NCBI GenBank assembly: GCA_028877205.1
Contig: JAPPHY010000020.1
Location: 1-40,836, forward strand
DNA: 40,836 bases
Reading direction: 5' to 3'
DNA from: Chloroflexota bacterium
GTDB taxonomy: Bacteria; Chloroflexota; Dehalococcoidia; Lucifugimonadales; UBA2985
Shown: one piece after another, positions 1 through 10,644 of the stretch
Layout: each line of letters opens with the position of its first letter
Numbering within the stretch: the first letter of the stretch is position 1
The notes under the pieces: generated by a model
What the model was told of the DNA's origin: nothing
The model's database searches: none
Seen by the model: only the letters and a program-made list of their open reading frames with translations
Program-made: the position numbers and the translations under genes

Positions 1-3000
1 AATGGCTGTACCTCTACAATAACCAGTTGAGCGGGTCGATACCGGAGGAACTCGGTAGCCTCTCCAATCTGGAATGGCTGTACCTCTACAATAACCAGTT
101 GAGCGGGTCGATACCGGAGGAACTCGGCAGCCTCTCCAACCTGGAGATCCTGTGGCTCGGGAACAACCAGTTGACAGGTCCGCTCCCTCAGAGCTTCACA
201 AACCTGACGGCCCTTGAACAATTCCGCATTGCTGACAACGCTGGGCTTTGCGTGCCAACAGATACCACATTCCAGAACTGGCTACAAGGCATTCCGAGTA
301 GAGACAACGGCTCCAACTGCTCGGCGTCGGCGCTCGGAGCTCCAACCATAGGCGCGGTCACTCCCGGAACGGGATCACTCGCCGTATCCTGGACGGCTCC
401 TTCCAGCGACGGCGGTTCGGCGATCACCGCGTACGATCTGCGCCATATAGAGACCTCAGCCGACGAGGCGGTCGACTCCAACTGGACCGTGGTGGATGAC
501 GTGTGGACCACGGGCGGCGGGACGCTCCAGTACACCCTGACCGGTCTCACCGGTGGCACACAGTACGACATCCAGGTGCGGGCAGTAAACGCAGGGGGAG
601 ACGGGCCCTGGTCTGCGACCGCAACCGGAACGCCAACGGCGGCCAGCGCCGACCGCATCGCTTTTTCCTCCCACCGCGACGGAAACCGGGAGATATACGT
701 GATGAACGCCGACGGCTCCGGCGTCACACGCCTCACCAACAACTCCGCTGAAGATGGCTCCCCCGCGTGGTCGCCCGACGGCAGGCGCATCGCGTTCTAC
801 TCCCTCCGCGACGGGAACTATGAGATATACGTGATGAACGCCGACGGCTCCGGCGTCACACGCCTCACCAACAACTCCGCTGATGATGTCACCCCCGCGT
901 GGTCGCCCGACGGCAGGCGCATCGCGTTCACCTCCCTCCGTGACGGGAACTATGAGATATACGTGATGAACGCCGACGGCTCGGGCCAGTCGCGACTCAC
1001 CAGCAACTCCGCTGCCGCTGTTTACCCCGCGTGGTCGCCCGACGGCAGGCGCATCGCGTTCTACTCCCTCCGCGACGGGAACTATGAGATATACGTGATG
1101 AACGCCGACGGCTCCAGCGTCACACGCCTCACCAACAACTCCGCAGGCGATTTCAATCCCGATTGGTCGCCCGACGGCAATCGCATCGCGTTCGACTCCA
1201 GCCGCGACGGGAACCGGGAGATATACGTGATGAACGCCGACGGCTCCGGCGTTACACGCCTCACCAACAACTCCGTTGTGGATTATGACCCCGCGTGGTC
1301 GCCTGCTGCAGATCTCACCGATCGCGAAATCCTTGTCGCCCTCTACAATGCCACCGACGGCGCCAACTGGACGGACAACACCAACTGGCTGAGCGACGAG
1401 CCGCTAGGAGATTGGCACGGCGTCACTACGGATGCGGATGGGCGAGTTACTGAACTAAGCCTCTCCAGGAACAGCCTGGCCGGCACAATCCCCTCGGAAT
1501 TGGGCTCCCTGTCCAGTCTGACGAGTTTGTCGCTCGGTCGCAACAACCTCACGGGTGCAATCCCCGCTGAACTGGGTAATCTGTCTAACCTGGAAACCCT
1601 GTGGCTCGGCGACAACCAGTTGACTGGCGCCATTCCGGCCGAACTGGGCAGCCTGTCCATCCTGAATTACCTGGGTCTGGAGAGCAACGCCTTGACCGGC
1701 CCAGTACCAACCGAACTGGGCGACCTAACAATACTGACCTGGCTGGCGCTCAACAGCAACCAACTGACAGGAAGCCTCCCTCAGAGTTTCACAAACCTGA
1801 CTCAGCTTCCTGATTTCGCATTCAGCGATAACGCAGGTCTTTGCGCGCCAACGGATGCAGGATTCCAGACGTGGCTGCAAGGCATAAGCAACAGCAATAT
1901 GGTGATTGAAGTCGCTGTGCCCTTCGGTCCGAACTGTGCGGATCCCTCCACGGGCTCCACCGACTACGACGCGGATGACGACGGCCTGATAGAAGTGGGC
2001 AGTTTGGCGCAGTTGAACGCCATCCGCTGGGACCTGGACGGCGACGGCACGCCCGCTTCAGTCAACGCGTCAGACTACTCCTCGGCGTATCCCAACGCGG
2101 CTGCGGGCATGAACTGCCCATCCACAGGCTGCATCGGCTACGAGTTGACCGCCAACCTCGACTTTGACACCAACGGAAACGGCAGGGCCGACGCTGGTGA
2201 TTCCTACTGGAACGATGGCGCGGGATGGGAGCCAATCACAGACAGCGCTAGGAGCGGGTACCAGGACGCCACATTCCACGCCACGTTCGAGGGGAACTCC
2301 CACGTGATCTCGGGCCTGTACATCAACCGCTCCGGTGGAAACGTTGGTCTCTTCGGGATAGTCTGGGGCGGGGAGATACGCAATCTCGGGCTCGAAGGTG
2401 TGGCCGTGAGCGGCGGCGGCTTCACCGGGGGGCTGGTTGGGATTGCATACAGCAGCCCCTCTTCCGTCATCAGCGCAAGCTATGTGACAGGTGCTGTGTC
2501 CGGGTCCGGCGTGGACTCGGTCGGTGGCCTGGTTGGTTTCAACCAGGCCACCATCACCGCGAGCTATGCCGCGGTCTCCGTGTCCGGCACCTTGAATGTC
2601 GGCGGGCTGGTCGGGACCAACCACAGCAGTACAGGCTCCATCAGCGCGAGCTACGCTACGGGCTCAGTCACCGGGCGCAGTCAAGTGGGTGGGATTGTCG
2701 GGAATAACCAGGGCGGCTCCATTACCGCGACCTATGCCACTGGTCCCGTGTCAGGTACGGGTTTGTTAATCGGCGGGCTGGTTGGTGATAACGACCGAGG
2801 GAATGTTTCTGCAAGCTACTGGGACACCCAGACATCCGGCCAGTCCACCAGCGCCGGCGGCGAGGGCAAGACCACCAGCGAGCTGCAGTCGCCCACGTCC
2901 AACACCGGCATCTACGCCACATGGGACATCAACGTATGGGACTTCGGCACATCCAGCCAGTACCCGGCGCTCAAGGGCTTGGCAATCGGCGTTGCCGAGC

Positions 3001-4067
3001 AGCGCCGGTCGCATCCGGCAGGGGCGCCGCCCACCGACTACGACACCGATGACGACGGCCTGATAGAAGTGGGCAGGTTGGCGCAATTGAACGCCATCCG
3101 CTGGGACCTGGACGGCAACGGCACGCCTACTTCGGCCAACGCATCGGACTACTACTCGGCATTCCCCAATGCGCCTGCGGGCATGGGCTGCCCGTCCACA
3201 GGCTGCACCGGCTACGAACTGACCGCCAACCTCGACTTCGACACCAACGGCAGCGGCGATGCTAATTCCGGCGACACCTACTGGAACGGCGGCTCGGGAT
3301 GGGACCCGATTGTAGATGGCGCCAGGAGTGGACACCAAGACGCCACATTCCACGCCACGTTCGAAGGGAACTCCCACGTGATTTCGGGCCTGTACATAGA
3401 CCGCTCCGGAAGAAACATTGGACTCTTCGGCAGTGTCTGGGGCGGAGAGATACGCAACCTTGGGCTCGAGGGCGTCGTCGTGAAAGGAGGCGCCTCCAAC
3501 GTCGGAGGACTGGTTGGGAGCATAAGAGGCGGCAGCTCCCACGACTCCCTCATCAGCGGAAGCTATGTAACAGGCACCGTCACCGGCAGCACTGGGGTCG
3601 GCGGACTGGCTGGTTTCAGTTCAAACGAGGCCTCCATAAACGCGAGCTATGCCGCGGTTTCCGTGTCCGGCAACGTGAATGTCGGCGGGCTGGTCGGGAC
3701 CAACCACAGCAGCGCTTCCATCAGCGCTAGCTACGCCATGGGCTCCGTCACCGGGGGCGCCGGGTATGGCGGCGGGTTGGTCGGAAGCAACCAGGGAGGC
3801 TCCATTACCGCAAGCTATGCAGCGAACTCTCTGTCCGGGCAATTCATGGGCGGACTGGTTGGCGATGACAGCGGAGGCACAGTCACCGCCAGCTACTGGG
3901 ACACCGGGACATCCGGCCAGACCACCAGCGCTGGAGGCGAGGGCAAGACCACAAGCGAGTTGCAGTCGCCCACGTCCAACACGGGCATCTACGCCACTTG
4001 GGACAGCTACGTATGGGACTTCGGCACAACCAGCGAATATCCCAATCTCAAAGGGGTCGGCTCCTGA
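1..4067 (+). CDS. Giant modular repeat protein (LRR, FN3, TolB-like propeller, LRR, two GLUG modules), 5' end missing
   Basis: The frame is open at the left edge (first codon at base 3), so the N terminus and any signal peptide are absent. Modules by window position: leucine-rich repeats of the [13 protein letters not shown] type (3-290); a fibronectin type III domain (about 337-640); five TolB/PD40 units with [11 protein letters not shown] and AWSPDG (650-1305); a second LRR domain opening [10 protein letters not shown] (1312-1880); then two tandem copies of a module of about 345 residues (1955-2990, 3030-4060), each opening with a D-rich DGLIEVG segment and carrying GLUG motifs such as NVGGLVG. 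All modules are of the kind used for extracellular protein or glycan binding, so a surface or secreted adhesin-like role is inferred; no catalytic motif is seen. Each GLUG copy ends with a conserved SYWDT and a WDFGT segment. No C-terminal anchor is visible. It stands first in a run of exported repeat proteins on the same strand. Confidence 0.85.
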   Translation, partial: WLYLYNNQLSGSIPEELGSLSNLEWLYLYNNQLSGSIPEELGSLSNLEILWLGNNQLTGPLPQSFTNLTALEQFRIADNAGLCVPTDTTFQNWLQGIPSRDNGSNCSASALGAPTIGAVTPGTGSLAVSWTAPSSDGGSAITAYDLRHIETSADEAVDSNWTVVDDVWTTGGGTLQYTLTGLTGGTQYDIQVRAVNAGGDGPWSATATGTPTAASADRIAFSSHRDGNREIYVMNADGSGVTRLTNNSAEDGSPAWSPDGRRIAFYSLRDGNYEIYVMNADGSGVTRLTNNSADDVTPAWSPDGRRIAFTSLRDGNYEIYVMNADGSGQSRLTSNSAAAVYPAWSPDGRRIAFYSLRDGNYEIYVMNADGSSVTRLTNNSAGDFNPDWSPDGNRIAFDSSRDGNREIYVMNADGSGVTRLTNNSVVDYDPAWSPAADLTDREILVALYNATDGANWTDNTNWLSDEPLGDWHGVTTDADGRVTELSLSRNSLAGTIPSELGSLSSLTSLSLGRNNLTGAIPAELGNLSNLETLWLGDNQLTGAIPAELGSLSILNYLGLESNALTGPVPTELGDLTILTWLALNSNQLTGSLPQSFTNLTQLPDFAFSDNAGLCAPTDAGFQTWLQGISNSNMVIEVAVPFGPNCADPSTGSTDYDADDDGLIEVGSLAQLNAIRWDLDGDGTPASVNASDYSSAYPNAAAGMNCPSTGCIGYELTANLDFDTNGNGRADAGDSYWNDGAGWEPITDSARSGYQDATFHATFEGNSHVISGLYINRSGGNVGLFGIVWGGEIRNLGLEGVAVSGGGFTGGLVGIAYSSPSSVISASYVTGAVSGSGVDSVGGLVGFNQATITASYAAVSVSGTLNVGGLVGTNHSSTGSISASYATGSVTGRSQVGGIVGNNQGGSITATYATGPVSGTGLLIGGLVGDNDRGNVSASYWDTQTSGQSTSAGGEGKTTSELQSPTSNTGIYATWDINVWDFGTSSQYPALKGLAIGVAEQRRSHPAGAPPTDYDTDDDGLIEVGRLAQLNAIRWDLDGNGTPTSANASDYYSAFPNAPAGMGCPSTGCTGYELTANLDFDTNGSGDANSGDTYWNGGSGWDPIVDGARSGHQDATFHATFEGNSHVISGLYIDRSGRNIGLFGSVWGGEIRNLGLEGVVVKGGASNVGGLVGSIRGGSSHDSLISGSYVTGTVTGSTGVGGLAGFSSNEASINASYAAVSVSGNVNVGGLVGTNHSSASISASYAMGSVTGGAGYGGGLVGSNQGGSITASYAANSLSGQFMGGLVGDDSGGTVTASYWDTGTSGQTTSAGGEGKTTSELQSPTSNTGIYATWDSYVWDFGTTSEYPNLKGVGS
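3..149 (+). repeat. Tandem 72-bp LRR-coding repeat, nearly identical copies
   Basis: Units start at bases 6 and 78 and are almost identical at the nucleotide level, each coding one 24-residue leucine-rich repeat ([21 protein letters not shown]). The near-identity, including silent positions, points to recent unit duplication or ongoing slippage. The array continues beyond the left edge, so the copy number is unknown. Confidence 0.85.
650..1310 (+). repeat. PD40 propeller-coding repeat, about 129 bp x 5
   Basis: Five consecutive units of about 129 bp (43 residues) code TolB-type blades with the shared core [17 protein letters not shown] and WSPDG. DNA identity between units is high, especially around the core. 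The repetition is coding and explains the long inverted-strand shadow reading frames here. Confidence 0.85.
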
Positions 4068-4183
4068 CGGCGAGCCGTCGGCATCAAGACTAAGGAGGGA
4101 ACCCCAGACTCGCTACTATCGAACGTTACGTTGTCGTGGGGTATAGGCCAATGTCTCGGGATTTTTTCGCACGGGGAGCAAGT

Positions 4184-5992
4184 ATGTCAAAACTCATAGC
4201 AATAACTGCGCTGACGATGCTCATTGCCATGCTAACCGGCTGTTCAGGTGACACGGCACCTACAGCAACGCCTTTGCCGGCCGCGACGCCCACCACCGCG
4301 CCTTCGGCTACGCCAGAGGCTACGCCCACAACCGCGCCGACAGCAACCCCGGAGGCAACGCCGACAACCGCGGCGACAGCGACACCCACGACCGCGCCAA
4401 CAGCGGCGCCAACGACGACACCGACAGTGACTGCCACCGCTGCGCCAACGCCTATGCCGGAAACCCTGTCCACGGCTACGCCTGCTCCCACCACGGACAC
4501 ATCGGGCCAGACCCAAGGCGGAGGCATTCTTGATCTCGACATAGGAACAGAAACCACGTGGCAGCCGGTGTTCGACACTTTCACCGCACGGGAGCAGAGC
4601 TGCATTCGCGACTCCATTGATTCCGACACGCTTGATGCCCTCTTAGCCGAATCCTTCCTGGAGGAAGACTCAACGTTAACCGAGGAGCAAGTCGTACAGT
4701 TATTCTCGTGTCTCGATGAAGAGACCGCCGGCGACCTGCTGATAGCGGCCATTGTCGCTGATGCAGAGGCTGCAGGGGCCAAGGTGGGGGAGGCGTCAAT
4801 CACCTGCATGCAGGAACTGCTGCAGGATGTCGACCTCGCCGCGTTGTTCGCAGCCGAAGACAATAGTCCAGAGGCTGAGGAGTTTATCCTTCTGTTCTTC
4901 GGCCTCTATGCCTGTGTCGAGGACCCTTCCATGCCAGACGTGGGCGGACAGCCGGACACTTCCACAGACGACCACGGCAACGATGGCGATAGCGCGACAG
5001 CCGTAGCGGTGGGAGCGGCCGTCGGAGGCGCCATCGATTACCAGGGCGATCGGGACTTCTTCCGCTTCACCGCCCAGGCCGGCCAGCTTTACCAGATAGA
5101 CGTCGCACTGGGTACGCTGGACGACTCCGATCTGGATCTACTGGACTCCGATGGCTGGGATCTGGCGTACAACGACGACTTTGGGAACTCCCGGGCGTCG
5201 CGCATCGTCTGGGAAGCCACGGAGTCGGGGGACTACTACGTTGGAGTGGGTGGCTGGGGCACCGGCTCCTACACACTGAGCGTCACCATACTCGACATCA
5301 TGGACGACCACGGCAACAATACCGATGGCGCGACAGCCGTAGCAGTGGGAGCGACCACAGGAGGCGTCATCGATTACGAGGGGGACAGGGACTACTTCCG
5401 CTTCACCGCCCAAGCCGGTCAACTCTACCAGATAGACGTTGCACTGGGTACGCTGGAGGACTCTCAGGTGGATCTGCGGGACTCCAATGACTGGGAGCTG
5501 GCGTACAATGACGACTTCGGAGACTTCCGGGCGTCGCGCATCATCTGGGAAGCCCCTGAGTCTGGCGACTACTACGTGTTAGTGTCTGCCGACTGGGGTT
5601 CCAGCACCGGCAGCTACACCCTGAGCGTCTCCCTTTCTGCCATAGTCGATGACCACGGCAACAACGTTGGCGGCGCAACGGCTGTGTCTGTCGGAAGCGC
5701 CGTGCAGGGGAGTCTGGACTACGATGGCGACAGGGACTTCTTCGCGTTCGAGGCGCAGGCGGGCACGGTCTACCGGATAGACGTGACCCTCGGAACCCTG
5801 GACGACTCCGTGGTGGAGTTGCTGAACGCCGATGGCTGGAACCTGGAGTACAACGACGACTTCGGTGATTCCCCTGCCTCGCTCGTAGTCTGGGCGGCCC
5901 CGGAGTCCGGCGACTTCTACGTGGTAGTGTCTGCCGGATGGGGTTCCGCAAACAGGACTGGCACTTACACCCTGACCATCACAGTCCCGTAG
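4184..5992 (+). CDS. Lipoprotein with Thr/Pro linker, Cys-containing helical domain and three PPC-like C-terminal repeats
   Basis: A 602-residue exported lipoprotein. The start at 4184 is chosen because it has a GGGGAG site 5-10 bases upstream and yields a clean lipoprotein signal: a basic start, a hydrophobic run and the lipobox LTGC (Cys20). A frame extension to a GTG at 4136 would spoil the signal. Residues about 23-125 are a Thr/Pro/Ala linker of ATPTTAP type that likely spans the cell wall. Residues about 130-250 form a helical domain with several cysteines. The rest is three repeats of about 113 residues, each opening DDHGN and containing DRDFFRFTAQAGQLY and YNDDFG, resembling bacterial pre-peptidase C-terminal (PPC) domains. 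PPC domains are usually tails of secreted proteases, but no protease domain is present, so this is probably a binding or surface-display protein. It lies about 115 bp after the giant repeat protein. Confidence 0.85.
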   Translation: MSKLIAITALTMLIAMLTGCSGDTAPTATPLPAATPTTAPSATPEATPTTAPTATPEATPTTAATATPTTAPTAAPTTTPTVTATAAPTPMPETLSTATPAPTTDTSGQTQGGGILDLDIGTETTWQPVFDTFTAREQSCIRDSIDSDTLDALLAESFLEEDSTLTEEQVVQLFSCLDEETAGDLLIAAIVADAEAAGAKVGEASITCMQELLQDVDLAALFAAEDNSPEAEEFILLFFGLYACVEDPSMPDVGGQPDTSTDDHGNDGDSATAVAVGAAVGGAIDYQGDRDFFRFTAQAGQLYQIDVALGTLDDSDLDLLDSDGWDLAYNDDFGNSRASRIVWEATESGDYYVGVGGWGTGSYTLSVTILDIMDDHGNNTDGATAVAVGATTGGVIDYEGDRDYFRFTAQAGQLYQIDVALGTLEDSQVDLRDSNDWELAYNDDFGDFRASRIIWEAPESGDYYVLVSADWGSSTGSYTLSVSLSAIVDDHGNNVGGATAVSVGSAVQGSLDYDGDRDFFAFEAQAGTVYRIDVTLGTLDDSVVELLNADGWNLEYNDDFGDSPASLVVWAAPESGDFYVVVSAGWGSANRTGTYTLTITVP

Positions 5993-6056
5993 GAGAAGCG
6001 CCACCGGCAGACTGGTTCTTGAATCTTCAGACACCAAGACCTGGAAAGGGGGCGAT

Positions 6057-7223
6057 ATGCCAAAGCAGTTCACTTCGGCAGAGTGGAAACTGATCAACAA
6101 TCGACTTGAGGATGACCCGGAGCGGTACGGTCTCCCGCAGAGGGAGTACGGCTCGGTTCTAATGGGCTCCTTCAACATCCGCAAGCTGGGGTCGGCCAGA
6201 AGCCGGAACCTGGCTACGTGGGAGTTTCTGGCGGACGTCTGCCGTAGCTTCGACCTGCTCGCCGTCCAGGAGATCATGGACGATCTCTCCGGCCTGCGGC
6301 GGCTGATGTCCCTGCTGGGGCCGGAGTTCAGCATGGTGGTCTCCGACCAGACCGGCGTGTTCCCCGGCGAGCCAGGGGTGGGAGAGCGGATGGGTTTCAT
6401 CTATCGCTGGAACACGGTGGAGCGGATGGAGGTGGCCAGCGACGTCACCTACGACCGCTCCAAGGTCATCGACTCCATCGCCAGCGACTATGACACGTTT
6501 ACCAAGGTCATGACGCCCTACGCCAAAGGGTTGGCGGACTACGAGGCGGGAAGGCGCAGGAGGAAGCCCAGGCTCAATCTGCCTGTGTTCCTGAGCTTCA
6601 TACGCCAGCCCTTCTGCGTGGCCTTTCGCGTCGCCGGTCACCCCGGCACTCGGCCCTACGAGATAATGGCGGTCAACGCCCACCTGTATTTCGGGAACTA
6701 CATCTCCGACCGGCGGCAGGAGTTCAACGCGCTGGCCGACTGGCTCATGAGCCGTCTGAAGACGAACAGCCGGGCCTACTATCCAAACTTCATCCTCTTC
6801 GGCGACCTGAACCTGGACTACGACGACCCCGCCCGCGACAGGAAGCGGATCGAGGACCGCATCAAGTCGTTCAATAGCGAGTTGGAAGGCGCCAACGTCA
6901 ACTTCCCGTTCCTGGACGTGCATCCGGGCCGGGACGACATCTTCCGCACGAATGCGCGGCTGACGGAGACCTTCGACCAGATCGGCCTGTTCAGTCGCGA
7001 CCCGCGTCTCCCGTCCTATACCGAGAACGCCACGATGGGCGCCAATCCCTTGGGGCCGGACTACGGCGTGTTCGAGTTCGGAGACCTGTTCAGCGAGGCG
7101 CTATTGGGTCGTCCATACCGGGAGCTGTCGTCCGACGAACGGGCGGACCTGGTGCCAAGGTTCGAGCACAAGGTCAGTGACCACCTGCCCCTGTGGATTC
7201 GGATGCCGCTGCCGACAAACTGA
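6057..7223 (+). CDS. Endonuclease/exonuclease/phosphatase (EEP) family protein
   Basis: A 388-residue protein of the Mg-dependent EEP fold (DNase I, AP endonuclease and inositol phosphatase relatives). Visible motifs in order: SFNIRKLG near residue 38 (the N of the first EEP motif), LLAVQEIMDD near 66 (the metal-binding E), NAHLYFG near 205 (catalytic-type H), LFGDLNLD near 245 (the D-x-N pair), and SDHLPLWI close to the C terminus (the D-H of the last motif). All key residues of the fold appear present, so it should be an active phosphoesterase; substrate unknown. No signal peptide is evident, unlike its neighbours, so it is predicted to be cytoplasmic. The ATG at 6057 is preceded by a purine-rich site, GGAAAGGGGG. 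Family members of this length with an R-rich insertion are often annotated only as endonuclease/exonuclease/phosphatase. Confidence 0.85.
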   Translation: MPKQFTSAEWKLINNRLEDDPERYGLPQREYGSVLMGSFNIRKLGSARSRNLATWEFLADVCRSFDLLAVQEIMDDLSGLRRLMSLLGPEFSMVVSDQTGVFPGEPGVGERMGFIYRWNTVERMEVASDVTYDRSKVIDSIASDYDTFTKVMTPYAKGLADYEAGRRRRKPRLNLPVFLSFIRQPFCVAFRVAGHPGTRPYEIMAVNAHLYFGNYISDRRQEFNALADWLMSRLKTNSRAYYPNFILFGDLNLDYDDPARDRKRIEDRIKSFNSELEGANVNFPFLDVHPGRDDIFRTNARLTETFDQIGLFSRDPRLPSYTENATMGANPLGPDYGVFEFGDLFSEALLGRPYRELSSDERADLVPRFEHKVSDHLPLWIRMPLPTN

Positions 7224-7319
7224 GCGGGGCTCCGGTCATAAGGCATCATACAGGGTCGGCGGGGCGAGGGAGGACGAGAGTTGCCGCAATCAAAAAGACA
7301 AAGCAGTTAAGAGGTGGAC

Positions 7320-7766
7320 ATGTCGGGAAGATTCAAACTGCCAATGCTAGTGACGCTGGCCGCGTTAGTTGCAATTCTGGCCGCTCTTTCGGCGGCCTGT
7401 GGCGGTTGGAAGGAATTGTCCCTGGACGAGTACCTTGAGCGATTGGACTGTGAGTCGCTCGACGATACGTCCCAAGCGGAACCGGATACCTACGGCGAGT
7501 TTGCTGCCACCATTTCCGCGGTGATAGACAGGATGTCTCCTCTGGTCCCCCCGACCGAGGTCGCGGAATGGCACCGAACGCTCTTGGCCTCCATGGAAGA
7601 CTTCAAGGCCAGCCTGGACGATTTCCCCAAGGACGATGAGATAGACCTTTTCGCATTGGCAGGTGTTCTTGAGTCCTTTGAGGAAACGGATGCGACTGTG
7701 GAAGAGTCGCTCAACCGTATGCCCGACGACGTCCGTCAGCAATTGGACGATGCCGGTTGCACATAG
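7320..7766 (+). CDS. Small lipoprotein with helical EYL/WH domain
   Basis: A 148-residue protein. The ATG at 7320 has an AAGAGG site just upstream; a GTG two codons earlier is less likely. The N terminus is a lipoprotein signal ending LSAACGG. The mature part is predicted helical and acidic, with the pattern EYLxxxxC near the start, PPTEVAEWH in the middle and DDAGC at the end. The same pattern occurs inside the lipoproteins at 10645-13146 and 13260-14813, so this gene looks like a stand-alone version of that domain. Function unknown. The two flanking cysteines could form a disulfide outside the cell. It sits between the EEP protein and the RCC1/ankyrin lipoprotein, with about 100 bp on either side. 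Confidence 0.8.
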   Translation: MSGRFKLPMLVTLAALVAILAALSAACGGWKELSLDEYLERLDCESLDDTSQAEPDTYGEFAATISAVIDRMSPLVPPTEVAEWHRTLLASMEDFKASLDDFPKDDEIDLFALAGVLESFEETDATVEESLNRMPDDVRQQLDDAGCT

Positions 7767-7864
7767 ACGGATTCCGTATAACCAAGCTCCGGGATGGAGA
7801 GTGCGAGCGGAGACCCCGTGGGGTCCGCGAGGCCCGCACTTGGAGCAGTAGCGAGGTGTAGCAA

Positions 7865-10579
7865 ATGGACAAGCTGGGAAGACTCAATCTGCTGGCCCTG
7901 CTGGCGCTGGCGGTCATCGTCGTGACGCTCGTCGCCTGTGGTGGCGACGCAACGCCCGCGGAAGATGCACCCACCGATGGAGAGGCCCAGGTCGGCTCCG
8001 ATTCCTCTGAGACCGGTACGACGCCGAGTGGCGCTGAAAGGGGAACCTCCCCCGATGCGCAGCAGTCGTCCACCGGAGCAACTGCCGACGGATTCATCTC
8101 CGTCAGCGCTGGGGAGTTCCACACATGCGGAATAAGGAAGGACGGCACGATTGACTGCTGGGGCTCCGACGAGAGTCCCCTCACAGTCTTTGGCAACAGA
8201 GATTCTACGTTCCAATCCGTACCCCAAGCCGGGCTGTTCATCTCCGTCAGCGCGGGCAAGGGACACACCTGCGGGGTACGGAAGGACGGGACGGTCGCCT
8301 GCTGGGGGGCCTTCAAGGATGCTCCGTCAAGAGACGACCTCGTCTCTGTCAGCGCCGGGGGCTGGCACACGTGCGGACTGGTGAGGGACGGCACGGTCAT
8401 CTGCTGGGGCGCCGGCGTAGACAGCGAAGGAAACTTCGTCGAATACCCTGCGCCGCCGGACGGGGAGTTCACTACCGTCAGCGCCGGAGGGCTGCACACA
8501 TGCGGAGTAAGGACGGACGGGACTGTCGCCTGCTGGGGTGCCGGCGTGGATAGCAAAGGAAATTTCGTTGAGAATCCCACGCCGCCTCCGGATGGTGAGT
8601 TCACCTCCGTCAGCGCCGGGGACCTGCACACCTGCGGTGTGCAGACGGACGGGACCGTAGCCTGCTGGAGCTTGGACGAGGAGTTAGGAAAGGTCTTCGG
8701 CCAGGCGACGCCTCCGGACGGGAAATTCACTTCCGTGAGCGCCGGAGCGGCCCATACCTGCGGAGTGCGGACGGATGGGTCCGTCGCCTGCTGGGGCCTG
8801 AACGACGATGGACAGGGGAACGTCATCGGCCAGGCGCCGCCGCTGGACGGAGAGTTCACATCCGTCAGCGCCGGGGGTGCGCACTCCTGTGGCGTAAGGA
8901 CTGACGGCTCCGTCGCCTGCTGGGGGTCCAACATCGGGAGAGACGGAGACGTTGTTGGCCAAGCCACACCGCCGGCGCCTTTTTCGATAACCGACCCCGA
9001 CACGCTATGCAGCGCCATGAATCGGGGCGACCTTGAGAGTGTCAGGCGGCTCGTTGCCGCCGGGGCGGACGTAAATGCCGACATAGACTGCCCTAAACCC
9101 GATCCTGACTTCATCGGAACAGGTAGTGACTTCACTCTCCGCTATGCACTACATCGGGGCAATCCCGAAATGGTGCGGATTCTCGTGGACGCAGGCGCCG
9201 ACGTCAACGACTGGCACTTCTACAGGGCGATCCGCCGGGGTGATCCTGAGACCGTGCGCATTCTTGTGGATGCGGGCGCGGACGTGAACGCAACGGACTC
9301 TCGGGACTATCCGCTTCTCTACCTGGCGGTCGAAAACGGCTACCTTGAGATCATGCGGATTCTCGTGGCCGCAGGAGCGAATGTGAATGCTGGAGTCTCC
9401 GATGGCTACTCCCCTGTTCTCTCCGAAGCGGTCCAGCGGGGATCGCCGGAGGCCGTCAGGATACTTGTTGCAGCCGGAGCCTACGTTGACACGACGGATT
9501 TTCACGGCAGGTCAATGCTGTCTCTGGCCAGGGACCGTGAAAACTCCGAGATTGAAACGATCCTTTTGAATGCCGGGGCCACGGGTAAGAGTGCTGGCAC
9601 GCCAAGGGAAGAGACTGTGCCGGCGCCGGCGGAACCGGCAGTGGTGGAACCGGCAGTGGCACAGGCGACGGCGGAGCCTCAGCCATCTGGAGAGGGCACC
9701 GTCACAGCGGCCGTCACTTTGGTCAGTATAGGGCAGTTCACTTCGGTCAGCGCAGGACTATTCCACACCTGCGGGGTAAAGACCGACGGCTCCCTGGCCT
9801 GCTGGGGCCTCAACGAGGACAGATATGGCGATGTTATTGGTCAGGCCATGCCGCCGGAAGGAGAGTTCAACTCGGTCAGCGCCGGAGGGCTTCACACCTG
9901 CGGCATAAGGACCGACGGCTCCCTGGCCTGCTGGGGTTCCAATGAGGACTTCGATGGCAACGAGGTGGGCCAGGCCACGCCGCCGGGAGGAGAGTTCTCC
10001 TCTGTAAGCGCCGGAGCCCTTCACACCTGCGGGATAAAGACCGACGGCTCCCTGGCCTGCTGGGGTTCCAATGAGGACTTCGATGGAGCTGACGTTGGTC
10101 AGGCCCGGCCCCCGTCCGGCGAATTCGTCTCGGTCAGCGCCGGGGACGAACACACCTGTGGGGTAGGCCGAGACGGTCTCCTGGCCTGTTGGGGGAGTGA
10201 CGCAAGGGGTAAGACCACGCCGCCCTCCGGGGAGTTTGTCTCGGTCAGCGCCGGTTGGGACCACGCCTGCGGTCTGAGAAGCAACGGCGCCGTCCAGTGT
10301 TGGGGCCACGACGGTGATGGCAGGGCCACGCCTCCGTCCGGGGAGTTCACCTCGGTCAGCGCCGGGCTGTTCCACACTTGCGGGCTGAGGCAGAACGGCT
10401 CTATCGAGTGCTGGGGCTCCAACGAAGGGCTTGGAGGGCAAGAGATTGGACAGGCCACGTCGCCGTCCGGAGAGTTCACCTCCGTCAGCGCCGGTGATTA
10501 CCACAACTGTGGGGTTAGGAGCGATGGCTTCGTCGAATGCTGGGGCAGCGACCTCCATGGCCAGGCCACGCCGCCATGA
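7865..10579 (+). CDS. Lipoprotein with two seven-repeat RCC1 propellers flanking an ankyrin domain
   Basis: A 904-residue lipoprotein. The ATG at 7865 follows a GAGGTG site. The signal peptide ends LVACGG and is followed by a QVGSDSSETG linker shared with the next two large lipoproteins. Residues about 76-374 hold seven RCC1-type repeats (SVSAGxxHTCG and a CWG motif per repeat); about 376-575 hold roughly five ankyrin repeats (ILVDAGADVNA type); after a Pro/Ala/Glu linker, about 620-904 hold seven more RCC1 repeats. Seven is the canonical RCC1 blade number, so each block should close as one beta-propeller. Each blade carries two cysteines about eleven residues apart, suggesting disulfides in an oxidising extracytoplasmic setting. 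RCC1 and ankyrin domains bind proteins; the partner is unknown. The stop overlaps a candidate downstream ATG (ATGA at 10576), but the next gene more likely starts at 10645. Confidence 0.88.
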   Translation: MDKLGRLNLLALLALAVIVVTLVACGGDATPAEDAPTDGEAQVGSDSSETGTTPSGAERGTSPDAQQSSTGATADGFISVSAGEFHTCGIRKDGTIDCWGSDESPLTVFGNRDSTFQSVPQAGLFISVSAGKGHTCGVRKDGTVACWGAFKDAPSRDDLVSVSAGGWHTCGLVRDGTVICWGAGVDSEGNFVEYPAPPDGEFTTVSAGGLHTCGVRTDGTVACWGAGVDSKGNFVENPTPPPDGEFTSVSAGDLHTCGVQTDGTVACWSLDEELGKVFGQATPPDGKFTSVSAGAAHTCGVRTDGSVACWGLNDDGQGNVIGQAPPLDGEFTSVSAGGAHSCGVRTDGSVACWGSNIGRDGDVVGQATPPAPFSITDPDTLCSAMNRGDLESVRRLVAAGADVNADIDCPKPDPDFIGTGSDFTLRYALHRGNPEMVRILVDAGADVNDWHFYRAIRRGDPETVRILVDAGADVNATDSRDYPLLYLAVENGYLEIMRILVAAGANVNAGVSDGYSPVLSEAVQRGSPEAVRILVAAGAYVDTTDFHGRSMLSLARDRENSEIETILLNAGATGKSAGTPREETVPAPAEPAVVEPAVAQATAEPQPSGEGTVTAAVTLVSIGQFTSVSAGLFHTCGVKTDGSLACWGLNEDRYGDVIGQAMPPEGEFNSVSAGGLHTCGIRTDGSLACWGSNEDFDGNEVGQATPPGGEFSSVSAGALHTCGIKTDGSLACWGSNEDFDGADVGQARPPSGEFVSVSAGDEHTCGVGRDGLLACWGSDARGKTTPPSGEFVSVSAGWDHACGLRSNGAVQCWGHDGDGRATPPSGEFTSVSAGLFHTCGLRQNGSIECWGSNEGLGGQEIGQATSPSGEFTSVSAGDYHNCGVRSDGFVECWGSDLHGQATPP

Positions 10580-10644
10580 GCAAAGTGATGCCCTTGAACG
10601 GGCCAAGCCGGACCGTGCCCCGGAAGTGCAAAGTGCCGATAGGG

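Noticed and set aside
650-1310. CRISPR-like regular repeats in the first gene
   Set aside because: The period of about 129 bp equals one TolB blade, the repeats are in frame, and there are no unique spacers of CRISPR size.
10576-10644. Start of the second RCC1 lipoprotein at the ATG overlapping the previous stop
   Set aside because: It would add 23 residues before the signal peptide; the ATG at 10645 aligns with the sister genes exactly.
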